Shown: positions 1 through 11,109 of the stretch, piece by piece
Layout of the letters: each line of letters opens with the position of its first letter
Numbering within the stretch: position 1 is the stretch's first letter
Assembly: GCA_015956445.1 (NCBI GenBank)
Contig: WIUZ02000018.1
Span: forward strand, 620,001-684,000
Reading direction: 5' to 3'
Source of the DNA: Thelephora terrestris
Taxonomy: Eukaryota; Basidiomycota; Agaricomycetes; Thelephorales; Thelephoraceae
DNA length: 64,000 nt
The notes under the pieces: generated by a model
Databases searched by the model: none
What the model was told of the DNA's origin: nothing
What the model saw: the letters and a program-made list of their open reading frames with translations, nothing else
Made by a program: the position numbers and the translations under genes

Positions 1-440
1 CACCCTTCCTCCCTACAACCTTGGGTTTGGTTTACGACAGGTTGCTTGAAAAAGTTTTCGTACCGCCAATCGCCACCAGCTCTACCCCCGTAAAGCCAAC
101 CGAAACCAGGGGGGCTCAGAGCGTCGCAGGGCCTGCTCCCGCCACACAAACCTCAAGTTCTACCTCCAGCGTTGGCCCAGCCACTCCCGTTCCCCCGCCT
201 TCCACCCAGCAAAGCAAACCTGGGCCCGAACCTGTTCCGCTGGGCGCAGTGTGGTTGGGATGTTCTAAATGCGGTGAACGTGCAAGGTTGCAAGACCTTT
301 ACGAAGGTAGGTGTTGCCCCCGATGTCCAAAAGTCGCGAGAAAGGGGCGGCCCTTCATGCAGTGTCCAGCATGCAATCTCATACTGGTAGCTCCTCGGGA
401 GTATTGCGTCAGGTCTGCCTGCCGAGCCAGATTTGTATAG
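1..440 (+). CDS. C-terminal end of a double-BTB/zinc-module protein (array copy 0, cut by window edge)
   Basis: The reading frame is open to the left edge, so only the last part of the gene is here. It starts in the conserved LGLVYDRLLEKVF stretch, passes through a Ser/Thr/Pro-rich linker, and ends in a cysteine module: CSKC, then CPRC, then CPAC, then C-x4-C just before the stop. This spacing (four cysteine pairs) suggests two zinc sites. The same module closes the three genes downstream; this copy is closest to the one ending at 10,677 (both have the VPLGAVWL lead-in), so the array holds at least two C-terminal subtypes. Function is unknown; zinc binding is inferred from the cysteines alone. 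Confidence 0.75.
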   Translation, partial: PFLPTTLGLVYDRLLEKVFVPPIATSSTPVKPTETRGAQSVAGPAPATQTSSSTSSVGPATPVPPPSTQQSKPGPEPVPLGAVWLGCSKCGERARLQDLYEGRCCPRCPKVARKGRPFMQCPACNLILVAPREYCVRSACRARFV

Positions 441-1201
441 TATATATGAATGTGTAGTGTAGGGCTATGTCATTTACTGATCTATTCTGTCGTGTTTCCT
501 TCCAACTCTATATACTCCTGAAGAAGCGGAGGGGGGTATGGGCCAATCTCTCTACGCTAGGGTTTGGAAGAGATATGGATGGGGACGTTTCTTGCTTCCT
601 TTCCCGTCCGGCGTGTGGAGGTGAATCTCGAGAGACCGCTGGCGCTGCGATCTCCAGTCTTCCGCCATTTTTTGATCGAGGCGTCAGGTCCACAAGACGC
701 GTACGAGATGGTTTTGGAAGATATGTGACAGTGAAATTCTCGCCAACAAGAGCCTCGCTACCACATACTCGTGTGTAAGAAACGGAACAGAGGCAGGCAG
801 ACGGTCAGGTTTCTACGACATGGCAGAAGAGACATCAGAGTGAGCGGATCAAATGCGTGAGAAGCTGCCTGCCGCTACGGCTTCGGTCGTACCCGTGGTC
901 TGCAACGCCCGTTCGCAAAACGCACACACTCTTAGATTCTCCCGCAGTCTTCGGTACCATCTCAGCGCGGATGCGACAATTCCGAGGACGAAACCTATTG
1001 CTGGCTTTGAGATGACACGAACAGTGATCAGCCCAACGGCAAACTGTCACGGGCGTGTTCCTGTGGATATGCGGGCCGGCGAGCGTGAATTGAATACACC
1101 ATAAATCTTAAGTAAGTTAAGACGGAAATTCTGTTGCGGGATATATATGCTGATCTATCTTTCAGGGTCAAGCGGAATCCTACCCCCGAACCTCTACTTC
1201 G
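441..1201. other. Intergenic spacer of the BTB array
   Basis: No convincing gene. The sequence right after the stop (441-530) has a diverged relative after the stop at 10,677, which supports duplication of whole units including 3' flanks. Short open frames here on both strands show no family motif. Confidence 0.6.
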
Positions 1202-3852
1202 ATGGCCCCGCCACACTTTTTGCTGGATGCCCTGAGCGACTCTATCGCTTCTGGGACTTTCATCGATACCAAGTTCTACGCATTCACTCGCAGAGATGCT
1301 CATGGACGTGTTTGTTCCCCGCGAGCGCTGTACGGTAACAGCCGTATCTTGGGCACGGTCCCCTACTTTTCAACTTGTGCGTGACTCCGCCCCACCCAGT
1401 ATCCTATCTATTCACACTACCTTGAAGTGTTCTCAGAGGGATTTTCGAAAGGAAGATTGAGGGACATCAATGATGGATTTCCCTCCGACTCCCACCCCTA
1501 CACCGAGGACTACGACTACTTATCTGACAGTGATCTCGAGGAGGGATCTTCTTGCTTAGGGGAGGACGAGGGGGAACCCCAAGAAGCCGAAGATGACAAC
1601 TCTCACCAGATACTCGAGAATGCGGAGGTCACGCAACCCGCCGTCTCCGATAGTCCGCCGCCAGCCCCATTGATAATAGAGGCTCAGGGCGATAACAGGT
1701 CAATTCCGCTTCTTGTTCGCTGTTTTTCCACGTTCGTCAACTTAGGTCACAGTGCTTCTGATGACCCCCCAAGGATGGGCAAGGTCGCCATCGTCCGCGA
1801 CACAGGAGCCGTTACGTACGTGTAGTGGAGTCTCACGTTTACCAAACCTCACAACTCACTGGCCGATCGCAGCTTTGAAGCATTGCTGTATTTCTTATTC
1901 ACTGACGAGATAAACTTTGCTCCGCTCAGTTCAGACTCCCGTCACGAACTGCCCGCGCAGGCAAGAGTCGGGGATTGGAGTGCAGGGAAACCACCGTCTC
2001 CGTCGGCAAAATCGATTTATAGACTTGCGGACAAGGTAATTGTCATTTCTTTTGTTCTCCCCTCTCTCTCACGGTTTTCAGTACGACATTCCGACCCTCA
2101 AAGAACGAGCTATGGCGCATATTCGTAACAATCTAGACCACTGCGACATTGTGGGGGAGATATTTTCTAGTTTCACCTATTTGTGAGTTACCCCTTGATC
2201 GAATTACAAGCAAATATTTAGTCTTGCTGCGGTAGCTTTCCGGAAATTCTGTCGATGCAAGTTTCGTTTCTCGTTAACAAAATGAATGAGGAATCAAAAG
2301 GGGGCGCTGAAGGCCCCACAAGGACACGGCTTCGGAGTGAAATCGCATCATTATCAAGGTCGGAAACGAGACGGGCAACGGAGGCTCTGGTGATGATTTG
2401 GAATTGTATAAGGGAACCCCTGAAACCGCTCATGACGCAGCCCAAATCCGTTGTCTTGGTGGCACCTACACATCTTCCAAACTGGCATCGCGTACAACTC
2501 GCCCTCCTCAAATCAATAACCACTGGAATTTTCATCGATGTCCAGTTCTATGCGTGCAGTAGAGTTGTCGATGATTTGCCGATGGACCCGAAGCCGTTGT
2601 TCATCTCAAGCATCGTGATCGAGCAATGGGGACCTGCCATCACGACACGTAAGGCGCATGGACCCCTTTACTCCATTCCATCCTGACGTGCAACCAAAGA
2701 GACTGTGGGGACAGCTTGCCTAGTGGATGGACCAATCGATGATTATGAGAACGGGCACGGGAAGCCTCTATCAGAGATCCACACAGACGAGACGGCCCTG
2801 TCAGTTCCCGGTCTACGCTACTTGTTTTGACTCTCATATCCTGCGCAGAACGTACGGGACCGAAACATCTCCCGCTGAAAATCGCGAGGTAGTGTTACTC
2901 ATCTCAGGTGCATGGAAAACGTAAGCGAAGTCCAACCCTGCATGAACCGACGCTGATTTGGCTATAGGTGGCTATCGTTCTTCTCCTACGCCTATGGGAA
3001 TGAGATGGTTTTTTTGCCTCTGCAGACTCCGGCCAATGTTAGTAATTCGGGGGCGCTTGCGTGTTCTCCTCGTTCGGCGTATTCTTTGGCGACAACGGTG
3101 GGTATCTCCCCTAGTAAAAGTCTATGTTGGCTGAGACGGTGAATAGCTTGGATTCGTGGACATAAAGCAGATCGCATCGAAGGACATTCGGTCCAAGCTC
3201 TCGGCTTCCAACATCATACAAGAACTCTTTTCCTCGTTTTCTGTAAGGTGGGCATCCTGCGACTGTGCTTGCTCGCCATTCCTTTCACACATCATCCCCT
3301 TTCAGCCACGAGGCAATCATGGAAATGGAAATCGACTTTCTCCAGAAAAACGTTTTGGAAAAGAATCCCAAGTTACTGACGGACTACATCCGAAGCATGG
3401 CATCTGGAGATTCCCCGTGCTTCCCTACCGTGCTGAGCTTGGTATACGACGGGCTCGTTGGGAAGACGTTCCCAAAGCAGCACACCTTCACTCTTGGCTC
3501 CAATAGCTTTCCTGGGGCTCAGAGTGTCACCACCCCAACTCCCCTCCATACATCAAGTTGGACCTCCGCCGCCGCTTTGCCTTTCACCTTCGACTTAAGC
3601 TCTTCCTTCACCCCCACCGTCGCCGGATCTTCTAGGACTGTAGTCGAACGGCAGGAACTGAAATGTGCCCGGTGTCGTGGGAAGGCGCGGTTAGGGCAAC
3701 TTTACGGTGGTTTGCATTGTCCTTGGTGCTCGGAGGATGGGAAGAACGGCGAAGGAGTGAAGGGACGACCATACATGCGCTGCTGTGGATGCACTCATTT
3801 GCGCACCACACGCACAAAGCGTTGTGTCCCATGTGACGCAAAATTTTTGTAG
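1202..3852 (+). CDS. Double BTB/POZ-like protein with C-terminal zinc module (array copy 1)
   Basis: A multi-exon gene with about nine coding blocks and short introns. The start was chosen by alignment with the copies at 4,621 and 7,934 (all begin M-x3-4-FLLDALxDS). BTB half 1 has the signature start (SGTFIDTKFYAFTRRD, 1,240-1,290), an acidic insert (YDYLSDSDLEEG), then an FEALLYFLFTDEI block and an IYRLADK-Y...LKERAMAHIRNNL block. Half 2 repeats the plan (TGIFIDVQFYACSR at 2,520-2,560; a later YSLATT block near 3,080). The end is a cysteine module (CARC, CPWC, CGC, C-x2-C) at about 3,660-3,850. BTB domains usually dimerise and act as adaptors for CUL3 ligases or transcription factors; I infer only an adaptor-like role. 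Exon edges are approximate. Neighbouring copies lie in the same direction. Confidence 0.8.
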
Positions 3853-4620
3853 CCGGCAGCTTAACGCGAAGCATGTCTTGTCACGTCTCGCAACTTGCAA
3901 GACCAAGATCGGACACGGATTCACGACAGTCGAACAGTGGGCACATCCTTCCGTAAGTATGGAGTTAGGTTTAGCTATAGAATTGTTTGAAGTGTAGGAG
4001 GTGCGATCTATTGCAGATATTGGCAGTGTGATCACTGGGTGATCCCTTCCGCGGTAGTTGCTCTCGGTCGATGCGGTGGGATTTGGTGATAAATGTCTCT
4101 AGATGCGGATGGAGGACACCAAGGGGATTTTTGAAGGTTACTGCCCATGGGTGGCATTTCGTGTATAGGGTAGTACCATGTTATATACTATTGCCCGCTT
4201 GCAGCCAATGGCATACCTTACTTTGTTGAACAAAGTCCCTTATTCGGCTATGCGCTCTGCTCTCCTGCTAGTTGTTCCACATCTTTTGAACCGGCTAATT
4301 TCTCCGGCAGAATAAGAGGCTGACTGGCCACGGGTCGGGATCAACATGAGCGGATAAAACACGTGGGAATAATCTTGTAACTTACCCGGATCACCTCTCT
4401 ACACCTTCTGAAGGCTTTTTGACCCACCTCGACGAGAACGTGAGCGCCGGTGAAAATGTTCTAGGAATAGACGTGAACAGGTCTTTGTCGAAAACTGGAA
4501 ACTGCCATGCATCCGCCTTAGTGGAGGTGCGGGCCGGCGAAGGCCCGTGACGCTGGCCACTCGGACGTCACTCCAGCCACGCTTTTGTACATGAGACGGA
4601 TGATCCCGAACCGACGCGAG
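3853..4620. other. Intergenic spacer of the BTB array
   Basis: No gene recognised. This is the promoter side of the gene starting at 4,621; I could not pick out a convincing TATA box. Confidence 0.5.
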
Positions 4621-7391
4621 ATGAACTCCACGCCACGCTTTTTGCTGGATGCCCTGAGCGATTCTATCAGCTCTGGCATCTTCATTGATACCAAGTTCTA
4701 CGTATTTTCTCGCAGAGAACCGACTTATGGACGTGTCAGCTCTCCGCGAGCGTTATACTGCAACAGCCGTATTTTGGACAAGGTCCCCTACTTTTCAACT
4801 TGTGCGTGACTTTGCCCCACAAAGCGACTTATCTACTCACATTACCCTGAAGTATTCTCAGGAGGATTTTCGGAAGGCCAACTGTGGGACATCAGTGGCG
4901 GATTTCCCACTGACTTCGACCCCTACGTCGAGGACTATGACTACCTCTCTGACAGCGATCTCGAAGATGGCCCTTCTTGCTTGGGGGAGGACGAGGGGGG
5001 GACCCACGGAGATGATGGCGGGAACCCTCAACAGAGACACGAGAATGCGGAGGCCATGCGAACACACCAACCAGTTGTCCCCAACAGTATGCTGCCAGAC
5101 CCATTGTCAGAGGAAACAATTGCGGATCGGGACGATTGCGGGTCAACTCCCTTTCCCGTTGCATATTTCTCTTTCAATTTTGCTGACTCGGGCCACAGTA
5201 CTATTGACGACCCACCAAGAATGGGCAAGGTCGTCGTCATCCGTGATGTAGGAGCCCTCACGTAAGTATGATGTGGTCTCACATCAGCCAGTCCTTGCAA
5301 CTTACTGACCAATCACAGCTTCGAGGCATTGTTGTTTTTCTTGTACACAGACGATATCAGGTTTGCCACATTCAGCTCTGACCCTAGTGGCGAACTGGCG
5401 CACGAGAGGGCCGGGGATTGGAGTACAGGGAAACTACCGTCTCCCTCGGCGAAATCGATATATCGACTCGCGGACAAGGTAGCCAGCCTTCCATTTCTCC
5501 AGCTTCCTCTCTCTCACCGGTTCTTAGTACAATATGTCGACTCTCAAAGAACGGGCTATGACGCACATCCGCAACAATCTAGAACACTGCGACATCGTGG
5601 AAGAAGTATTCTCGAGTTTCACCTCTTTGTGAGTTACCCTTTGCTTGAATGGTAACCTACGTTCAGTCTTGTGGTGTAGCTTTCCGGAGATACTGTCGAT
5701 GCAAGTCTCGTTTCTCATCAACAAAATGAATGAGGAATCCACAAAAGGGGACTCTGAAGGTGCCACAAGGAAACGACTTCGGAAAAAAATAGCGTCCTTA
5801 TCGCAGTCGCAAGTGAGACATGCGACGGACGCTCTGGTGATGATTTGGAATTATACGAGGGAACCCCTTAGGCCACCCACGACAAAGCCCAATCCCACTG
5901 TACCCGTGACACTTACAAATCTTCCACTTCGCGTGCAACTTGCGCTCTTCAAATCAATAGACACCGGCATTTTCATCGATCTCCAGTTCTATGCATACAA
6001 CAAAGTTTCCAACGACGTACCACAGGAGCCGAAGCCGTTATTCATCTCCAGCATCGTGTCAAAAAAATTACTACCGGCCATCACGATGCGTAAGTCAGGT
6101 GGATCCCCACTCCGTTCCATTCTAACATGCGATCAAAGATACGACGGGGATAGGTTCCCGAGCTGCTTGCCTAGTGGGCGGGCCAATCGATGACTATGAA
6201 AGTTGGCAAGGGGGCCCTCCGTCGGAGACACGCCGGGACGAGGCGGTCCTGTCAGTGCCCGTCAACGAAATCAATTGTTGAAACGAGTCTCACATCTTTC
6301 ACAGAAAATACCGGACCGAAGCCAATCCCGCTGAAAGTCGTGAGGTAGTATTACTAGTTTCAGGGGCATGGAAAACGTAGGCAAAGCCCAGCCCTCTGAG
6401 AGAACCGACACTGATGTCTTTTAAGCTGGTTCTCGCTCTTCTCCTATGCCTGTGGGAATGAGATGACTTTTTCGCCCCTTCAGACTGAGGTCAGTATTGG
6501 TAATTCTACGGCGCAGAGATCACAGTCTTGTTCTCCTCGTTCAATGTATTCGTTGGCGGCAATGGTGGGTATCTCCTGTGAAAGATGGGTTTTCACTGAC
6601 GCGCCAAACAGCTTGGAGTCAGGAACCTGAAAGAACTCGCCTCGAACGACATTCAGTCCAAGCTCTCCGCTTCTAACATCATACAAGAACTATTTTCCTC
6701 ATTTTCTGCAAAGTAGGCATTCAATGATTTTGCTTGCTCGTCATCCCTTTCACACATCAGTCCCAGTCACGAAGCGATCACGAAAATGGAAATCGACTTC
6801 CTCCTCGAAAACATTACCAGAAAGAATCCCACGTTGTTAACGGACTATATCCGAGGAGTGGCATCCGGAGAATCCCCGTTTTTCGCTAACACGCTGAGCT
6901 TAGTATATGACGGGCTCGTTGGGGTGTCATTCCCAAAGCAGCATCCCCCTACTTCCGGTCAAAGTGGATTCTCGAGGGGTCAGGGTGTCACCACCCCGAG
7001 TCCCCTCCCACCATCAAGTTGGTCATCAGCTTCATGGGGCACAACCACGGCCTCATCTTCCACCTCAAACGCAAGCCTTTTCGTCACCCCCACCGTCGCC
7101 GGACCTTCAATTACCACCGCTGCCTCATCCTCCATTCCTATCCACAACCCGACATCTGCTTTTTCAAGCACTCCCGTCAGACAGTGGGAACTGAAATGTG
7201 CCCGGTGCAGTGGACACAACCGGTTAGAACAGCTTTACAATGGCATGCACTGTCCTCGGTGCCCGGATACCGGAAAGAACGGTACAGGAGTAAGGGGACG
7301 ACCATACTTGCGGTGTGTGGGATGCGGCCACTTGCGCACAATACGTACAGATCGCTGCACCGGCGCCGGGTGTAACGCAACATTTTTGTAG
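4621..7391 (+). CDS. Double BTB/POZ-like protein with C-terminal zinc module (array copy 2, cleanest copy)
   Basis: Same architecture as the gene at 1,202 and the most readable copy. Coding blocks fall at about 4,621-4,803, 4,856-5,263, 5,321-5,479, 5,528-5,627, 5,680-6,090, then smaller blocks from 6,305 and a last exon from about 6,770. BTB half 1 starts SGIFIDTKFYVFSRR; half 2 starts TGIFIDLQFYAYNKVS. A helix-rich stretch (SKLSASNIIQELFSSFSAK) precedes the last exon, which encodes LSLVYDGLVG, a Ser/Pro-rich linker and the zinc module CARC-x15-CPRC-x18-CVGC, then C-x4-C at the end. Junctions such as LADK to YNMSTLKERA use GT-AG introns of about 50 bp. Known: BTB folds mediate dimerisation and CUL3 or repressor contacts. 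Inferred: two BTB units in one chain would allow intramolecular pairing. Confidence 0.82.
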
Positions 7392-7933
7392 CTGGTAGGT
7401 CAATGCATAGGTCCTACCACCTCTTGCACCTTGTAGGACTAAAATTGGCCACAGACAAGGACAGAACCTTACTGTTTTGCTGTTGTGAATCTAAGTGGAC
7501 ACGTACTTTTTGCTTCAAGAACTGCGGAGGGGTTCGCGGACGTTCCGTAGAGAGCAGAGCAATTGTGAACACAGCCTCTTCCTTGGGCTAGTTAAATTAC
7601 AGAATTATTTGGAGTACTGGAGACGCAGGTTAGGGTCACGGTCTATGGGAGGTTCCTTCGCATTATACTATTTCCCACCTGGTGTGGACGGCGTACTTCG
7701 ACCGCCTTGGTTTTGTCCTTTGCTCTCCCGCTAGCTGTTTCCCGCTTTTTTCTTTCGCCAACTACTCATATTTCCTCCGCAAAGTAAGAGACCGGCTGGC
7801 GGCGGTCCGGCAGCAGCATGAGTGGCTCAAACACGTGTGGCCGCGGCCCGATGTCATTTTACGCGCCGTCAAGCCCAAGTCAAGCCATACCCGAGCCAGG
7901 ACATAATGCGGGTTACGCCGAACCAGCACAACG
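7392..7933. other. Intergenic spacer of the BTB array
   Basis: No gene recognised. Short open frames here are low-complexity or antisense to the neighbouring genes. Confidence 0.5.
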
Positions 7934-10677
7934 ATGGACTCCCTGCCACACTTTTTACTAGATGCCCTGGAAGACTCCGTCACTTCTGGAAGCTTCATCG
8001 ACACCAAGTTCTACGTGTTCTCTCGTAGAGAAGCTTCTGGGTGTGTCGGCTCACCCCAACCGTTGTACTGCAACAGCCGTGTTCTGGACACAATTCCTTA
8101 CTTTTCTGCGTGTGAGTAACAGATTCCTTCGCGACATTGCAGATCAAATAATATGGACCTGAAGTGTTCTCGGAGGGATTCTTGGAAGGACAGATGAGGG
8201 ACATCAATGAGGGATTCCCCTCTGACGCTGTTCCTCATACTGAGGATTATGACTACTTGTCCGATAGTGACCTAGGGGATGAACCTTCCTGCTATGAGGA
8301 TGAGGAGCCTCTTGAAGATGACGGTACTCTCGAAGAGGATGAGCTCGCACCGCCGCAGGGTCCAGATACACGAATCCATCCGAGAACAACACCCGGAGAT
8401 CCACCGCAGCTATTTGGAGAGATGGGCGAGCACGAGGCTAATCACCAGTCAGTCCCGAGTTCCTATTGAACCGTCCATCCATCTCAGCTCACTTTCAACG
8501 TAAACGTTGCAAGGATTCGGTCAGGATGGGGAAAGTTGCTATAATTCGTGACATGGCAGCGGTAACGTACGCAAAATTTGCTGCTAGTTGATCTTCATAC
8601 CTGACTTACCGTAGCTTTGAGGCGATGATCTATTTTTTGTACACCGGCAAGATAACGTTTGCACCGCTCGGCTCAGACCCGCGTTACGAAATTCCGGCCG
8701 AGTCAAGAGCAGGGGATTGGTGTGTTGCGAGATTACCATCTCCATCGGCCAAGTCAATCTACCGACTCGCAGACAAGGTGAAAGCCCTTGTCATGCATGC
8801 GCTCAACTGGCTCATAGGCTCTAGTACGATATACCGACCCTCAAAGAGCAGGCTAAGGCCTACATCTACGATAACGTGATTCACTGCAATATAGTAGACG
8901 AGGTTTTTTCCAGTTTCTCCCTTTCGTGAGTTGTTATTCCCTTGTTGGAGGCGATTAACAGGCATTCATTCTCACGACGACTTAGCTTTCCGGAGATGCT
9001 TTCTGTGCAAGTCCCACGGCTTGTCAGCATGATGAAGGAGGAATCCATGAGGGGTTCCGAGAGCAACACAAGAATCCAGCTTCGGAATAAAATTGCTGCC
9101 TTACCCCAGTCGCGGTTGGCACGTGCGACGGATGCTCTTGCAATGATTTGGGATGGTGTAAAAGGGTCACCCAGTCTGCCTGTGCCAGAACCCAAGTCCA
9201 CTCCTGGCACGGGTGTTGCCCAATTTCCAAAGTGGCAAAGAATGATATTGTTCCTATCCTCACCTCGGCAGAGGATGAAACTCGCCCTCCTCAAGTCGAT
9301 CCCTACGGGAACCTTTGTTGACGTTCAGTTTTACGCATATAATTCAGTCAGCGGTGGCCTTCCGTTGGACCTGAAACCAGTGTTCACCTCAAGCATTGTG
9401 GTCAAAGAATGGGCACCTGCCATCATGACATGTAAGTTAGAAGATTCTTCCCAATCCATTCCACTCTAATGCTTGACAAAGTGACTGTGGGGATAAATTC
9501 CAAAGCTGTGCACCTGATGGATGAACTCACAGATGATTATGAACAATGGGAGGGGCCCACAGTAAATCTGCATAAAGACAAGTTGGTCTTGTGAGTGCAT
9601 CATTTGCGGACCTCCGGTGTAGATTGGGTTCATGTTCTGTTTAGAGAGCATCAGACAGAAGCTTTCCCCACCACTGAAGGTCACGAGGTTTTAGTGTTGA
9701 TGTCAGGGGCATGGATAACGTGGGTTATCTCTAACTATTTGCATGACAAGTCACTGAGTGACCAATGTGTTCTAGGTGGTCATTACTCCTTTCCTACGCT
9801 TACACAAACAAGATGATGTTTGCACCTCTGCAGACTTCTACTTGTCAAGGCAATTCAGTGGACATGACCAATATCCAGCAACATCAACTTTGCTCCCCTC
9901 GTTCAATGTATTCCTTGGCAACTGCAGTGGGTGTTTTCTATGTGTATTCTCCCTGGTCCTGACAGGTTGCAAGCTTGGGATCATAGATATCAGGGACAAA
10001 GTGCTGAAGGACATCCAATCCAAACTTGCCATGTCAAACATAGCACAAGAATTGTTCACTTCATTCACTGCAAAGTAAGTATTGAAAACTGCACTGTTTG
10101 CCCTTGCTCACACCTGGACCCTTTCAGTCATATAGTGGTCATGGATTTAGAGATCCAGTTCCTCCTCAATAACTTTACTGAGAGGAATCCTAGACTGTTG
10201 GTGGAACACATCCAGAGAATGGTGTCTGGAGAAGCATCATTCCTTCCTACAATGCTGAGTTTGGTTTATGACAAGTTGATTGCAAGGGTTTTCATGGGGT
10301 CAACCACCACCAACTCTGGCACCAGAAAACCAACTGAGACAGGGGGTCAGAGTGGTGTAGAGCATGCCCTTGCCACACAAGCATCAAATTTGACCATCGG
10401 CGTTGATATATCCCCTACTCCTGGCCCCCTGCCTTCCACCCAGCAAGCTGAACCTGAACCTGAGCTGGTTCCCTTAGGTGCTGTGTGGTTGACATGTTTC
10501 AAATGTGGTGAACATGCTAGGTTGCGAGACCTTTATGATGGTACACGTTGCCCTCGATGCCCATTAAGAAGCGTCAGAAAGGGTCGTCCATACATGCAGT
10601 GTTCGTCATGCAACCGGATGCGGTTAAAGCCTGGGGGCTATTGCCTTAGAAATGCATGTCAGGCCATATTTGTATAG
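7934..10677 (+). CDS. Double BTB/POZ-like protein with C-terminal zinc module (array copy 3, half decayed)
   Basis: The start (M-DSLPHFLLDALEDS) and BTB half 1 (SGSFIDTKFYVFSRRE; FEAMIYFLYTGKI; SIYRLADK) align with copies 1 and 2. Half 2 starts TGTFVDVQFYAYNSVSG near 9,310. The acidic insert (YDYLSDSDLGDE) is followed by a frame that departs from the other copies around 8,340-8,470, so this copy may not be fully functional. The last exon (about 10,141-10,677) has LSLVYDKLIARVF and a zinc module (CFKC, CPRC, CSSC, C-x4-C) of the copy-0 subtype rather than the copy-1/2 subtype, so it could be a mosaic. From about 9,470 the sequence is visibly poor in CpG and rich in TG/CA compared with copies 0-2, as expected of methylated DNA decaying. 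Confidence 0.7.
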
Positions 10678-10800
10678 CATGTAAACATGTAGCACTGATC
10701 TATATCATTTATCAATCTGTTCTGTACTAAGCCACAGGGTCAGGCTTGATCTTGAGAAGCTGTGAGAATTTCATAAGATGTGTAGGCAGTTGGGTCACAC
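10678..10800. other. 3' flank of BTB copy 3
   Basis: The bases after the stop are a diverged copy of 441-530, showing that the duplicated unit reaches beyond the coding region. Confidence 0.5.
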
Positions 10801-11096
10801 TCATCCATACCAGTGGGTGAGGAATCAAAGGGGGGTGCTGAAGGTTCCACAAGGACACGGCTTTGGACTCAAATCACATCATTATCATGGTTGGAAATGA
10901 GATGTGCAACAGATGCTCTGGTGATGATTTGGAATTGTATCAAGGAACCCCTGAAACTACCCACGACGCAGCCCAAATCTGTTGTCTTGGTGGCACCTAC
11001 ACATCTTCCAAACTGGAATTTTCATCGACACCCAGTTCTATGTGTGCAATAAGGTTGTTGATGATTTGCTGGTGGACCCAAAGCCGTTGTTCATCA
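10801..11096 (+). pseudogene. Decayed BTB-array fragment (copy 4)
   Basis: This stretch repeats 2,287-2,620 of copy 1 (EESKGGAEG, TDALVMIWNC, VALVAPTHLPNW-like blocks) at high identity. An internal deletion of about 40 bp removes the start of BTB half 2, and many CG sites of copy 1 are TG or CA here. Both ends are lost: the left joins copy 3's 3' flank and the right stops against the LTR-like element at 11,110. It cannot encode the full protein. Confidence 0.75.
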
Positions 11097-11109
11097 GTAA
11101 CACTGCATT

